Source: an uncultured Gemmatimonadales bacterium
GTDB lineage: Bacteria > Gemmatimonadota > Gemmatimonadetes > JACCXV01 > JAHWKZ01
Direction of reading: 5' to 3'
DNA length: 64,000 nt
NCBI GenBank assembly: GCA_947259315.1
Contig: CAMYLR010000031.1
Span: 25,228-89,227, forward strand
Position numbers and translations under genes: made by a program. This document shows, one piece after another, positions 44,628 to 53,530 of this stretch; within the stretch, counting starts at the first letter, position 1, and each line of letters begins with the position of its first letter. The notes below the pieces were generated by a model. It was not told where the DNA came from, searched no databases, and worked only from the letters and a program-made list of their open reading frames with translations.

Positions 44628-44703
44628 TGGCTCCCCGGGCCGGACTCGAACCAGCGACACGGTGGTTAACAGCCACCTGCTCTACCAACTGAGCTACCGG
44701 GGA
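44628..44703 (-). tRNA. tRNA-Asn (GTT anticodon)
   Basis: The minus strand folds as a 76-nt cloverleaf. Acceptor TCCCCGG pairs with CCGGGGA, followed by discriminator G and an encoded CCA. The D arm begins AGCTCAG, the anticodon loop is CTGTTAA with GTT, and the T arm contains GGTTCGAGTCC. It lies between the aquaporin and a PHP lipoprotein gene. Confidence 0.97.
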
Positions 44704-44741
44704 GGGCGACCGGCTAAGAGCTCGCCGGTCGAAAGCTCAAG

Positions 44742-46184
44742 TTATTTCCCTCTATCAGCTTGGGCAACCGGATGCGGTGCGGCGACGACGCGAATCGGGT
44801 TCGAGTAAATCCAGTCGATCTCGCGAATCAGCTCCCGCGCGTGGACCCCCAAATATGGTGCCAGGTGTCGCGGCTCGATGGTGACTTCAACGCGATAGGT
44901 ACCTGGTTTTACGACGGGCGCGTCGATGCGATCGGTCGATTCGCCCACCAGCTCTCGCGCGCCCGTTGGGTCGATCCGGTAGAGCTGTATCGCGATTCTA
45001 CCGGTGGGGTGGTTCTCGCCAAGTCCGGCCACTGTGGGTGCGACTGCGACGAGGCGCAGGCTGTCTCTGAACGCGATCGTCGACCCCGTTTCCGCTATTC
45101 CATGCGGGCCTTCGAGGTGGAAGTCGAATCCGCTCGGCGTCCCCCACGCCTCGACCACAGCGAAGAAGTGACCCGCTCGAAGGGCGTCCTCGATCGCCGC
45201 CGTGCGTTCAGCGATGGTGGTCGATGCATCAGCGGGGACAAAGACGACGTTGGTGACCCACGGGATCATGCGCTCGTACGAGTCGCCTCGGTCGCCATCG
45301 GAAAAGCTCCACGGAACCGAGTTTTCGTGGGCATCAGAGGCGCCGAAGCCAAAGACCATACGGTCGGCCAGCAACTGATCCCACTTTTCGAGCGCAACAT
45401 CATTGGACCGAAAAATCGCGAGGTAAGCCAGGTCCGGGTGGGCCGGCGTTTGGCGCAAGAGAAACGGCACCAACTGGAGAAACGCGCCCAATCTTGACAG
45501 ACCCTGAGCACGGCGATGTTTGGGGGCGAAGATGGCGTGTGGATTGACGATCTCGATCGCATCGGGCCCGGAAGCCTCGATCTGCGAGACGAGATGGTCC
45601 TCGGTGTGCGACAAGAGGACGACCGCGCCGTAGTTGCGAAAGTCGTCGGCAGCCGCGAAACCTTTGGCATCGTAAAAGGAACGACGCTCCTCGCGGGTAC
45701 CGGCAGGAAGCGAGTCGAATCCGATCGGCATGAGCGCGTTCTCAGCACCTGGGTACAACAGCGTCCCGCACGCCAGCTGCGTTGCCACGACGCGCCCGTT
45801 GACGCGTACCGGCTGGTCCTCGGCGCGCAGCGACAACGCTTCGGCCACTGAATCGGCTCGCACGAGATACCGGTCGTGCTCGGTCAAGAAAGCCGCGTCG
45901 ACGTTTGACTGACAGAGCGCGGCCCGGAAGCGCTTCAGACACGGCTCGTTGGGCTGCTCGGCGGTGTCCTGCGGATTGTTGTCACACGCGTCATGTGAAA
46001 ACACCGAGTGCACGTGGAGTATCGCTCGAACCGGCGACCAGTCGCGTCGTGCGCCAAACTCGGCCGCAACGGGCAACGAGTCGGGCCAGATAGGGGCGCC
46101 GTCGCGACCGCCGGTGGCCGGCCTGCAGGCGCCGATCACCAACAGGGCGACGAGAAAACGATAGCTTTGAGTGGGCAGCGACAT
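44742..46184 (-). CDS. PHP-domain lipoprotein (putative metal-dependent phosphoesterase)
   Basis: This is a 480-residue exported protein. The leader (about 5-19) ends in a lipobox V-I-G-A-C with Cys20. The PHP fold follows: H-V-H-S (His57, His59), a T-E-H-D segment, L-S-H-T-E-D-H and late G-A-S-D-A-H. These would bind two or three metal ions. PHP enzymes hydrolyse phosphoesters; the substrate here is unknown and the C-terminal third (about 330-480) is a beta-rich extension. ATG 46184 is preferred because it starts at the leader and has a -10-like box 6 nt upstream. Confidence 0.8.
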   Translation of the reverse strand: MSLPTQSYRFLVALLVIGACRPATGGRDGAPIWPDSLPVAAEFGARRDWSPVRAILHVHSVFSHDACDNNPQDTAEQPNEPCLKRFRAALCQSNVDAAFLTEHDRYLVRADSVAEALSLRAEDQPVRVNGRVVATQLACGTLLYPGAENALMPIGFDSLPAGTREERRSFYDAKGFAAADDFRNYGAVVLLSHTEDHLVSQIEASGPDAIEIVNPHAIFAPKHRRAQGLSRLGAFLQLVPFLLRQTPAHPDLAYLAIFRSNDVALEKWDQLLADRMVFGFGASDAHENSVPWSFSDGDRGDSYERMIPWVTNVVFVPADASTTIAERTAAIEDALRAGHFFAVVEAWGTPSGFDFHLEGPHGIAETGSTIAFRDSLRLVAVAPTVAGLGENHPTGRIAIQLYRIDPTGARELVGESTDRIDAPVVKPGTYRVEVTIEPRHLAPYLGVHARELIREIDWIYSNPIRVVAAPHPVAQADRGK

Positions 46185-46190
46185 ATCCCT

Positions 46191-46196
46191 AAAGTA
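46191..46196 (-). promoter_or_regulatory. -10-like hexamer TACTTT, leaderless-start candidate
   Basis: On the minus strand TACTTT is followed by exactly 6 nt and then the ATG at 46184. An AGGGA directly abuts the ATG but is too close to act as a ribosome site. Confidence 0.4.
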
Positions 46197-46248
46197 GATA
46201 GGTTGTCGACTCGCAACACGGACGATTATCGAGCCGACGGAGGTGCGC

Positions 46249-47034
46249 GTGGCGGACTGGGCGTTGATCCTGGGATCATCGAGTGGTTTTGGCGAGGCGG
46301 CGGCACGTGCTTTTGCCACCGCGGGCTACAATATCTTCGGCGTCCATCTAGACCGAAAGTCGACGTTACCGCATGTCGAAGAGGTCCTCGCAGATCTTCA
46401 GGCGACCGGTCGAGATGTCGAGTTCTTCAATGTCAATGCCGCACAGCCCGCCAAACGCGACGATGTCGTCGAGCACATCAATCAGCGGCTCGACTCGTCG
46501 GGTGAAAAGGTGCGCGTCCTGCTTCACTCGCTCGCCTTCGGTACGCTCAAGCCGTTTATCGGACCCAACGGCAAAGGGGGTTTGAGTCAGAAGGAGCTCG
46601 AGATGACACTCGATGTGATGGCGAACTCGTTGCTGTATTGGGTTCAGGCGCTCGTTGATCGAGGTTTGATGGTCGAGGGCGCGCGGGTGTTCTCGATGAC
46701 GTCCACTGGCGATACCCATGCCTGGCACTCGTATGGCGCGGTATCGGCGGCCAAAGCTGCGCTCGAGGCTCATACCCGGCAGCTGGCGCTCGAGCTGGCT
46801 CCCACCGGCATCACGGTCAACTCGATCCGCGCCGGAGTCACAGATACACCGGCCTTGAGGAAGATTCCGGGCAGCGATGAGATGGTGGCTGCCGCCGCCG
46901 AGCGGAACCCTCACAAGCGCTTGACGACCCCCGAGGATGTGGCCCAAGCGCTTGTCGCGCTAGCGCAACCGGAGACGTACTGGATCACCGGAAACGTGAT
47001 CGGCGTGGACGGCGGCGAAGAGATTGCGGGGTAG
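46249..47034 (+). CDS. Enoyl-ACP reductase-like SDR (FabL/FabI type)
   Basis: This is a 261-residue short-chain dehydrogenase. The glycine motif G-S-S-S-G-F-G at the N terminus is of the FabL type. The catalytic pair is Y-x6-K (Y-G-A-V-S-A-A-K) rather than the Y-x3-K of ordinary SDRs, which points to an enoyl-ACP reductase that finishes each cycle of fatty-acid elongation. The GTG at 46249 has GGAGG at 5-nt spacing; a GTG at 46243 overlaps that site. Specificity could differ from FabI. Confidence 0.82.
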   Translation: MADWALILGSSSGFGEAAARAFATAGYNIFGVHLDRKSTLPHVEEVLADLQATGRDVEFFNVNAAQPAKRDDVVEHINQRLDSSGEKVRVLLHSLAFGTLKPFIGPNGKGGLSQKELEMTLDVMANSLLYWVQALVDRGLMVEGARVFSMTSTGDTHAWHSYGAVSAAKAALEAHTRQLALELAPTGITVNSIRAGVTDTPALRKIPGSDEMVAAAAERNPHKRLTTPEDVAQALVALAQPETYWITGNVIGVDGGEEIAG

Positions 47035-47046
47035 GACCCGAGTGAC

Positions 47047-48033
47047 GTGCCACACGTTGTCCTTCACACGAGCTCGCCGCTCCGCGAGCTAATCGATGAG
47101 CTCGAGCCGTTCGTCGTGCGCGAGGCGGATACGGTTTGGCGGCTCCGCGATACTTATCTGAGTAAGGGCGGCCAACACGCGTTGGCCGAATGTCTGGTGG
47201 TCATCGCAGGGCGGCCGCAGAGGTTCTTTGTTCACCTCGCACAACGCGCGCATGACGCCGCGGTCGTCGTGAGGCTGTACGCGTCCCCACCGGTCGAGCC
47301 GTTGCCGTCCGTCAAGCGTATGATCGCTCTGCTGGCAGAGGCCGTGGAGCGCGCCCACCCCGACGTGGAGATCGCCCACTCGACAATTCGCGAGGCGTTC
47401 ACGGATCGATATCGCTACGAGCCGGATCCGCGGCGGACCGGCTGGGATCCACTGCTGTCGCTCGAGACTCTGGGCGGCAGGATCGAGTGGGAGGCGATTT
47501 ATGGCCGTCTGGGTGAGGTCGAGATCGAGATCGGTTCGGGGAAGGGGAGCTTTCTCGTCGCGGCGGCCGCCGACCGTTCGGATGTCAACTTTTTGTCGAT
47601 CGAGCGGGCGCGGCCCTACGCCGAGCACTTGCGCGACCGCGTTAATCGCCATGATCTCAGAAACGTTCGTATCGTGCGCACTGATGCCGGGCGCTTCCTC
47701 GCCGAGCGCGTCGTGCCGGGCTCGGTGCGGGCTCTTCATATCTACTTTCCAGATCCCTGGCCCAAGAAGAGACACCGCAAACGGCGATTGATTACCCCGG
47801 ATTTCGTGGCTGCGGCAGCTCAAGCACTCGAGCCCGGTGGAGAGATTCGCTTCGTTACCGATCACGCGAAATACTTCGCGAGGGCAACGGCCGCGTTCGA
47901 GGCGCACTCTGACCTGAGAGCCGCGCCCGTTCTTGAAGCTGAGATGACCGATCTCACCAACTACGAACGGAAATATCGGGCCGAGGGAAGGCCTATCCAC
48001 CGCGCGCGATATCAACGGGTTCCCCCGCCATGA
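47047..48033 (+). CDS. trmB: tRNA (guanine-N7-)-methyltransferase with N-terminal extension
   Basis: TrmB methylates G46 of tRNA using SAM. The C-terminal 190 residues have the family motifs: E-I-G-S-G-K-G-S-F-L (SAM), Y-F-P-D-P-W-P-K-K-R-H-R-K-R-R (catalytic) and F-V-T-D-H-A-K-Y. The 328-residue product carries about 135 extra N-terminal residues compared with E. coli TrmB, mostly alpha/beta and with no recognised domain. It starts with GTG and overlaps the next gene as ATGA. Confidence 0.92.
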   Translation: MPHVVLHTSSPLRELIDELEPFVVREADTVWRLRDTYLSKGGQHALAECLVVIAGRPQRFFVHLAQRAHDAAVVVRLYASPPVEPLPSVKRMIALLAEAVERAHPDVEIAHSTIREAFTDRYRYEPDPRRTGWDPLLSLETLGGRIEWEAIYGRLGEVEIEIGSGKGSFLVAAAADRSDVNFLSIERARPYAEHLRDRVNRHDLRNVRIVRTDAGRFLAERVVPGSVRALHIYFPDPWPKKRHRKRRLITPDFVAAAAQALEPGGEIRFVTDHAKYFARATAAFEAHSDLRAAPVLEAEMTDLTNYERKYRAEGRPIHRARYQRVPPP

Positions 48034-48929
48034 TCCTGGTCACCGGTGCCACTGGTTTTGTCGGTGCCGAGATCTTGCGGCGGGCGAGCGCCCGCGGATG
48101 GCGGGTGAGGGGTCTTTCTCGGCGGCCCGAGCGTGCCGAGGAGTTGGGGCAGTTGCCGCACGTCGAGTTGTTTCGTGCTGACGTTGCCGACCGGAACGAC
48201 CTCGACGAAGCGCTAGAAGGTGTCAAGACGGTGATCCATTTGGTCGGCATCATCGTTGCCACGCGCGAGCAATCTTTCGAGAGCGCTCACGTCGCGGGTA
48301 CCAAGTCGGTGCTGGAAGCGACCGAGCGCGCCGGGGTGCACCGGTACGTTCACATGAGCGCGTTGGGTGTGGAAATGGGGCGCGGACTGTCCGAGTACTA
48401 CCGGACGAAGTGGGTGGCGGAGGAAGCGGTGCGCGCGAGCGACGTCGAGGCAACGGTGCTCCGACCATCGATCATCTTCGGACCTGGCGATGACTTCGTG
48501 AACCAGTTGGCGAAAGCGGTCCGTTTGAGTCCGGTGGTGCCGCTGCCCGGTGGTGGCACGACTCGTTTCCAGCCGGTCTGGGTCGGTGACGTGGCGGAGT
48601 GTTTTCTGCAAGCGGCCCGGATGGACAGCACACCGCGACCGGTTTATGACGTCGTGGGTCCCGAGATCATGTCGCTGCGCGAGATCGTGAGTGTGCTGGC
48701 GAATGCGATGGGCCGACGGCGGAAGACAGTAGCCGTTCCGATCGGGCCCCTCCGGGTGGGTGCGGCGATCGCCGAGCGGATCCTCCCTAGGCCGCCCCTG
48801 ACGCGAGACCAGTTGGCGATGTTGGCCCGCGATAACACCACCGATCCACAGTCTGTGGCAAGACTCTTGCAAGATTTCGAGCTAGAACACGCCGGACTAA
48901 AGGAGAAGATGCCCGGCTGGCTCATATAG
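48030..48929 (+). CDS. NAD(P)-binding epimerase/NDUFA9-like protein
   Basis: This is a 299-residue atypical extended SDR with V-T-G-A-T-G-F-V-G-A at the N terminus and Y-Y-R-T-K in place of the catalytic Y-x3-K. This is the pattern of the complex I NDUFA9 / YfcH-like group, whose bacterial members have no proven reaction. It is ATGA-coupled to trmB. Confidence 0.83.
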   Translation: MILVTGATGFVGAEILRRASARGWRVRGLSRRPERAEELGQLPHVELFRADVADRNDLDEALEGVKTVIHLVGIIVATREQSFESAHVAGTKSVLEATERAGVHRYVHMSALGVEMGRGLSEYYRTKWVAEEAVRASDVEATVLRPSIIFGPGDDFVNQLAKAVRLSPVVPLPGGGTTRFQPVWVGDVAECFLQAARMDSTPRPVYDVVGPEIMSLREIVSVLANAMGRRRKTVAVPIGPLRVGAAIAERILPRPPLTRDQLAMLARDNTTDPQSVARLLQDFELEHAGLKEKMPGWLI

Positions 48930-48942
48930 CTCGGAGTGCGAG

Positions 48943-49251
48943 ATGGATCGCCAAATGATCTGCAATTTTGCCATCCTATCACCCGATCAACGCGGTCGGT
49001 ATCACGCGTTGCGTGAGAAGCTCCGTCGGTCGCATCACACAACGGCCGAGCTCCAGAACGGCTACAGCTTCGCGTTTCCGAGAAACCTGCTGGTCGACCT
49101 CGCGGAGTTCACCTCGCTCGAGGGGTTGTGTTGCCCGTTCGTCTCGTTCGCGATCGATGTCCCGGCCCGAGAAGACTGCATCTGGCTGCACCTCGTAGGT
49201 CCCGATGGTGCCAAGACCGTGATCGAGGCCGAGCTCTTCGCCACCGGGTAG
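48943..49251 (+). CDS. Small hypothetical protein with a CCPF motif (102 aa)
   Basis: This is a soluble protein with no firmly known function. It has one notable motif, E-G-L-C-C-P-F-V-S-F near residues 60-70, with vicinal cysteines that could bind metal or act in thiol chemistry. Similar small CCPF proteins occur in many bacteria and sometimes near mercury genes; no such genes are here. ATG follows GGAG. Confidence 0.65.
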   Translation: MDRQMICNFAILSPDQRGRYHALREKLRRSHHTTAELQNGYSFAFPRNLLVDLAEFTSLEGLCCPFVSFAIDVPAREDCIWLHLVGPDGAKTVIEAELFATG

Positions 49252-49286
49252 AGCCGTTCATTCGCCAACCTCGGTTGGCCCTCTCA

Positions 49287-49292
49287 TATTTA
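49287..49292 (+). promoter_or_regulatory. -10-like hexamer TATTTA, leaderless-start candidate
   Basis: TATTTA ends 6 nt before the ATG at 49299. No Shine-Dalgarno is present between the preceding stop and this start. Confidence 0.35.
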
Positions 49293-49298
49293 CACATC

Positions 49299-51164
49299 AT
49301 GGTGCTCGATCACCGTCTCAGAACTGCTGCGCTCACGATCGTGATCGGTGTCGTCACACCGGTGGGCGCGCTGGGCCAGGTCGCCGGTGCGGCGACAGGG
49401 GCGGGCGCGATCGATGCTACCGGGTCGCCGCTCCTCACAGCCGTGGAGATCGAGCAGCACGTAAATCACCTGGCTGGTGATGCACTGGCCGGTCGCCGGG
49501 CTGGCACTGCCGGCGCCGAGCGAGCTGCGCGCTACGTGGTAGCGGCCTTCCAGGCGGCGGGCCTCGAGCCGCCATCGAGCTACCCGACCTACCTGCAGGT
49601 GTTCGAGTTCCCGGTTGGCGTCGAGCTCGGTTCTGACAACCGACTCGTTCTCCAACACGGTGATCTGAGAGCGATGGTGTTCGAACCGGGGATCGATTTC
49701 CTGCCCTTGGCTGGTTCGGTTGCCGATCGTGTCGTCCAACCAGTGGTGTTCGCCGGATACGGCATCAGCGCACCCGACCTTGGGTACGACGACTATGCGG
49801 GTTTGGACGTCAGCGGCAAGATCGTCTTGGTGCTGCGGTTGAGTCCCGAGGGCGATGACCCTGGTGGCCGGTTCGGGCGTTTTCTCTCCGAGCGATACAA
49901 AGCGCTGACCGCGCTTGAGCGTGGCGCGCGTGCGATCCTCTTTGTGAGTGGGCCGGTGACCGAAGAGATAGACCGCCTCCTACCATTTAGGGTCGACGAG
50001 AAACCTCAGGGCATGGGTATCGTGGCGATGACGGTTACGCAGGCGGTCGGTCGCAGGATCGTCAGCACGGGCGGCGGCGACTTGGGCGAATGGCAACGCG
50101 CGATCGACGAATCTCGGCGTCCACACAGCCAGTTGATCCCGAATGCGGTGCTCAACCTGCGGGCTGACCTAAAGCCGCGGACACGAAGAACTCACAACGT
50201 GATCGGCGTTGTCCCGGGACGCGATCTCAAACTGGCGCACGAGGTGGTGGTGATCGGGGCTCACTACGATGGGCTCGGGATCGGTGGGGCTGGATCGTTG
50301 GATCCTGTTCCCGGGGAAATCCACAACGGGGCAGACGACAACGCGAGCGGCGTAGCGGCGTTGCTTGAGCTGGCCCAGTTCTTCGCCTATCCGACCAATC
50401 GGCCACCTCGATCGCTGGTGTTTGTCGCGTTTGGCGCCGAGGAAGAAGGGATGTTGGGCTCCGCGCAGTACGTCGCGCAACCCGCAGTCCCGCTGGAAAA
50501 CTCAGTGGCTATGATCAACTTCGATATGATCGGCCGGCTGGAAGACGAGCTCATCGTTTACGGCGTCGGGTCTTCGGCCGCGTGGCGCGAGTTGATCGAG
50601 CGGGCCAATGCGAACGTCGGACTCAATCTCAGGCTCATGTCCGAAGGGTATGGCCCCTCGGACCACGCCGCCTTCTATCTGCGCCAGATCCCCGTCTTGG
50701 CTCTGTTCACCGGGGTTCACGACGACTACCACCGAGCCAGCGATGACGTCGAGCAGTTGAACATCGACGGCATCCGGTGGATCTCGGCGTTTGGTCTGCA
50801 GCTGGTTCGAGGCCTCGCCGAGGGTTCGACGCGGCCAGTCTTCGACCCGCGCGAGTTCGAGCCGCAGCAGATCACTCCGCCGGTCGATTTGCCGATTACA
50901 GTTCGGTTGGGCGCGGTCCCGGCGCCGGCCGGCCCCGGCGAGCCGGTTATCGTCGACCACGTCCTCGAGGGATCGGCGGCGGAGCTGGCGGGCGTGCAGC
51001 CGGGTGATCGAATCGTGCGGCTCGGGCAGCGGTCGGTCGCTTCGGTGTATGATTACGTCGTGGCTCTGCGCGAACTGTCATCGACAGGCGAACACAGCAT
51101 TATCGTCGAGCGCGACGGCGAACGGATACGGATTATCGTCGATCCCTTGGCGGGTCGACCATGA
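49299..51164 (+). CDS. Secreted M28 metallopeptidase with PA and PDZ domains
   Basis: This is a 621-residue exported zinc peptidase. After a signal peptide come a PA-like insert (about 110-260) and the M28 core. The core ligands are H-Y-D-G, A-D-D-N-A-S-G, E-E-E-G, F-D-M-I-G and H-x-A-S-D-D. A C-terminal PDZ domain follows (about 540-621, A-G-V-Q-P-G-D-R-I). The PDZ suggests recognition of peptide C termini. ATG 49299 was chosen at the signal peptide. It overlaps the next gene as ATGA. Confidence 0.93.
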   Translation: MVLDHRLRTAALTIVIGVVTPVGALGQVAGAATGAGAIDATGSPLLTAVEIEQHVNHLAGDALAGRRAGTAGAERAARYVVAAFQAAGLEPPSSYPTYLQVFEFPVGVELGSDNRLVLQHGDLRAMVFEPGIDFLPLAGSVADRVVQPVVFAGYGISAPDLGYDDYAGLDVSGKIVLVLRLSPEGDDPGGRFGRFLSERYKALTALERGARAILFVSGPVTEEIDRLLPFRVDEKPQGMGIVAMTVTQAVGRRIVSTGGGDLGEWQRAIDESRRPHSQLIPNAVLNLRADLKPRTRRTHNVIGVVPGRDLKLAHEVVVIGAHYDGLGIGGAGSLDPVPGEIHNGADDNASGVAALLELAQFFAYPTNRPPRSLVFVAFGAEEEGMLGSAQYVAQPAVPLENSVAMINFDMIGRLEDELIVYGVGSSAAWRELIERANANVGLNLRLMSEGYGPSDHAAFYLRQIPVLALFTGVHDDYHRASDDVEQLNIDGIRWISAFGLQLVRGLAEGSTRPVFDPREFEPQQITPPVDLPITVRLGAVPAPAGPGEPVIVDHVLEGSAAELAGVQPGDRIVRLGQRSVASVYDYVVALRELSSTGEHSIIVERDGERIRIIVDPLAGRP

Positions 51165-51640
51165 TCGCCCGCCTACTGGTCGCGGTCACCGTAATCAGCG
51201 CGCTGACTGCATGTGCGATCACCCGAAACCCGGACATCTCGGGTGAGGCTCGCGGGTCGACCAAGGCCGCCATCGCGGACGTCCTCGATACGCAGGTTGA
51301 AGCGTGGAACCGCGGCGATCTAGAGACCTTTATGGAGGGCTACTGGAACAGTCCAGATCTCGTGTTCACTTCCGGCGGACGCGTGCAGCGCGGATGGCAG
51401 ACGACCCTCGACCGGTACCGCGCGGCGTACGGCGAGCGAACCGAGACGATGGGACGCTTGATGTTCACCGATCTCGAAGTCCATGAGCTGGAGCGTGAGA
51501 GCGCATGGGCTCTCGGGCGATGGCGGCTGGAAACCGACGCTGAACCGCGGGGCGGCGTCTTCTCGCTCGTGTTCCGGCGTATCGATGGCCGCTGGCTGAT
51601 CGTGCACGATCACACCACAGAGTCAACGCCGGCCCCCTAG
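51161..51640 (+). CDS. SnoaL/DUF4440-like lipoprotein
   Basis: This is a 159-residue protein. The leader ends in a lipobox S-A-L-T-A-C (Cys18). The mature part has the NTF2-like cone fold signature of DUF4440 proteins: W-N-R-G-D-L-E-T-F-M-E-G-Y-W near residue 50, then S-G-G-R-V-Q-R-G-W, and a final W-L-I-V-H-D-H. Such proteins bind small ligands or act in polyketide-like steps; no function is proven here. It is coupled by ATGA to the M28 gene. Confidence 0.85.
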   Translation: MIARLLVAVTVISALTACAITRNPDISGEARGSTKAAIADVLDTQVEAWNRGDLETFMEGYWNSPDLVFTSGGRVQRGWQTTLDRYRAAYGERTETMGRLMFTDLEVHELERESAWALGRWRLETDAEPRGGVFSLVFRRIDGRWLIVHDHTTESTPAP

Positions 51641-51719
51641 CAAGGCTCCTCCCACTTCTCTCGACCGTCAATGGGGCACGATTCGTGCGCTTTGGCGCCA
51701 TCTGCGGTAGGAGCACCCC

Positions 51720-52130
51720 GTGGAGACCCCTAAGGGGAGCGTTTTGCGGAGAAAAGGCTTCACTCTGATAGAGTTAATGGTCGTAGTGGTGGTGATCGGG
51801 ATCCTGGCCACGATCGCGATCGGGGGGAGCCGAAAAGCGGTCGAGCAGACCTACATCGCGGTCCTCAAGTCAGATCTTCGAAGCCTGGCCGTTGCCCAGG
51901 AGACCTACTTCATCGAGAACGACCGCTACACGCGGCGGCGGGGGGACCTCGAGTTCCAGGTCAGCCCGGACGTGATCCTCCGGCTGCGCGGGAACCAGCG
52001 CGGATGGTCGGCCCGCGTGGAGCACCGCAAACGTCGTCCGACGCGCTACTTCTGCGCGCTTTTCCGGGGTCAGATTCGACCCCACGCTCCAGCCACCGAC
52101 GAAGGTGTGATCGCCTGCTCCGAGCGCTGA
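51720..52130 (+). CDS. Type IV prepilin-like protein
   Basis: This is a 136-residue protein with a class III signal: R-R-K-G-F-T-L-I-E-L-M, cleaved after Gly, with Glu5 of the mature chain followed by a 20-residue helix. The helix and first 40 mature residues look normal (Q-E-T-Y-F-I-E-N-D-R-Y). The tail is basic and short with two cysteines that could form the pilin disulfide loop. GTG follows TAGGAG. No pilus assembly gene is nearby. Confidence 0.82.
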   Translation: METPKGSVLRRKGFTLIELMVVVVVIGILATIAIGGSRKAVEQTYIAVLKSDLRSLAVAQETYFIENDRYTRRRGDLEFQVSPDVILRLRGNQRGWSARVEHRKRRPTRYFCALFRGQIRPHAPATDEGVIACSER

Positions 52131-52165
52131 CGGCGGGCTTTCTGAGATCGGGTCTCATCGCTGAA

Positions 52166-52213
52166 TGAGAACCATTCTCAAAACTTGACTAAAATACTCC
52201 GGAATGCTACTCT
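52166..52213 (+). promoter_or_regulatory. suf promoter with Fur-like palindrome
   Basis: TTGACT (52185-52190) and TACTCT (52208-52213) are 17 nt apart, placing +1 at or next to the ATG at 52220, so the message would be leaderless. Just upstream, TGAGAACCATTCTCA (52166-52180) is a perfect 6-3-6 palindrome that fits the Fur/PerR pattern TGAnAAnnATTnTCA. Iron or peroxide control is inferred. Confidence 0.65.
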
Positions 52214-52219
52214 GGCCCT

Positions 52220-52705
52220 ATGAGGTTTACGACCCAGGCGGAGTATGGCCTGATCTGTAGCCTCCATCTGGCCCGGTTCGGAACCGAGGGGCCGGTGGCG
52301 GCGCGGGAGTTGGCCGAGCTCGAGAACCTGCCAGCAGACTACACGGAGAAGATCCTACGTCGGCTCAGGCAGGCCGGACTGGTGACTGCGGTGCGCGGCG
52401 TTACTGGCGGCTTTCAGTTGGCGCACGATCCGAACGAGATCACCGTGAAGAACGTGATCGACGCCACCGAGGGACAGACATTCGAGGTCAATTGCAAGTT
52501 GCACCCGGTCGGACCCGACCGGTGTGGCGAGACCCATGTCTGCTCGATTCGCCCAGTCTGGTACGCGCTCAGAGAGCGCATCGATGAGCTGCTCTCCGAC
52601 ATCCGGTTGAGCGATCTAATCGAGGAAAACGAGGCTGGGGTCCAAGCACTAATCGACATTACTTGGGGATCCGACGAGCCAGAAGAGGCGACGGCGGGCA
52701 GATAG
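52220..52705 (+). CDS. Rrf2-family Fe-S-sensing regulator of the suf operon
   Basis: This 161-residue protein begins M-R-F-T-T-Q-A-E-Y-G, the standard Rrf2/IscR winged-helix start. The recognition helix lies around 38-55. Cys92, Cys102 and Cys108 fall in the cluster-binding loop. The C-x9-C-x5-C spacing differs slightly from IscR and is nearer to other suf regulators. As first gene of the suf run it probably represses the operon while it holds a cluster. The gap to sufC is 40 nt. There is no Shine-Dalgarno. Confidence 0.88.
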   Translation: MRFTTQAEYGLICSLHLARFGTEGPVAARELAELENLPADYTEKILRRLRQAGLVTAVRGVTGGFQLAHDPNEITVKNVIDATEGQTFEVNCKLHPVGPDRCGETHVCSIRPVWYALRERIDELLSDIRLSDLIEENEAGVQALIDITWGSDEPEEATAGR

Positions 52706-52745
52706 ACACGATTCCAACCATCAGAATTCTAGTCGAGGGATAGTA

Positions 52746-53519
52746 ATGACGGGAAAGAAGGAACTACTGGTAATCGAGGATCTCCACGCCGCGGTTGAGG
52801 GGAACGAGATCCTCCGCGGTGTCGATCTGACCATTCACGAAGGCGAGCTCCATGCGTTGATGGGCCCCAATGGGTCCGGCAAGTCGACTCTGGCCAAGAT
52901 CGTCGCCGGCCATCCGGCGTACGCGGTCACTAAGGGCTCGATTCGCTACCGAGGCGAGGACTTGCTCGGGCTCGAGGTCGATGAGCGGGCGCGAAAGGGG
53001 TTATTCCTGGCGTTTCAATACCCGAGCGAGATCCCGGGTGTCACGATCGCCCAGTTTCTACGCCACGCGAAGTCGGCTCGCACCGGCGAGGACATCTCGG
53101 TGCTCGATTTCTACGATGATCTCAAGGTGGCCATGCAGAAGCTCGACGTCGACGAGAAGTTCGCCGAGCGGTTCGTCAACGATGGCTTTTCGGGAGGCGA
53201 GAAAAAGCGCAACGAGATCCTCCAGATGGCGATGCTGAAGCCGAACCTGGCGCTACTCGACGAGACCGATTCTGGGCTCGACATCGACGCGCTCAAGATC
53301 GTCTCCGATGGCGTTAACACGCTACACCGCGAGCGTGAACATCTCGGCGTGTTGATCATCACCCACTACCAGCGGATCCTCAATTACATCCAGCCCGACT
53401 TCGTTCACGTTATGGTCGACGGCAAGATCGTTCGTTCCGGCGATCGAGAGCTCGCCACGCACCTCGAGACAGAGGGCTATGAGTCAATGCGCGGTCAACT
53501 GACCGCTGCCGGTAGTTAA
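52746..53519 (+). CDS. sufC: Fe-S assembly ATPase SufC
   Basis: SufC is the ATPase that drives the SufBCD scaffold. The 257-residue protein has Walker [10 protein letters not shown] near 40, the Q-loop F-Q-Y-P, the SufC version of the signature [10 protein letters not shown], and Walker B with [14 protein letters not shown]. It is followed after 11 nt by sufB. Confidence 0.97.
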   Translation: MTGKKELLVIEDLHAAVEGNEILRGVDLTIHEGELHALMGPNGSGKSTLAKIVAGHPAYAVTKGSIRYRGEDLLGLEVDERARKGLFLAFQYPSEIPGVTIAQFLRHAKSARTGEDISVLDFYDDLKVAMQKLDVDEKFAERFVNDGFSGGEKKRNEILQMAMLKPNLALLDETDSGLDIDALKIVSDGVNTLHREREHLGVLIITHYQRILNYIQPDFVHVMVDGKIVRSGDRELATHLETEGYESMRGQLTAAGS

Positions 53520-53530
53520 GGGGGTACTCG

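Noticed and set aside
44452..44688. Open frame crossing the tRNA-Asn gene
   Set aside because: Its sequence is simply the translated tRNA and hairpin (the familiar G-S-S-P-A-R-G artefact).
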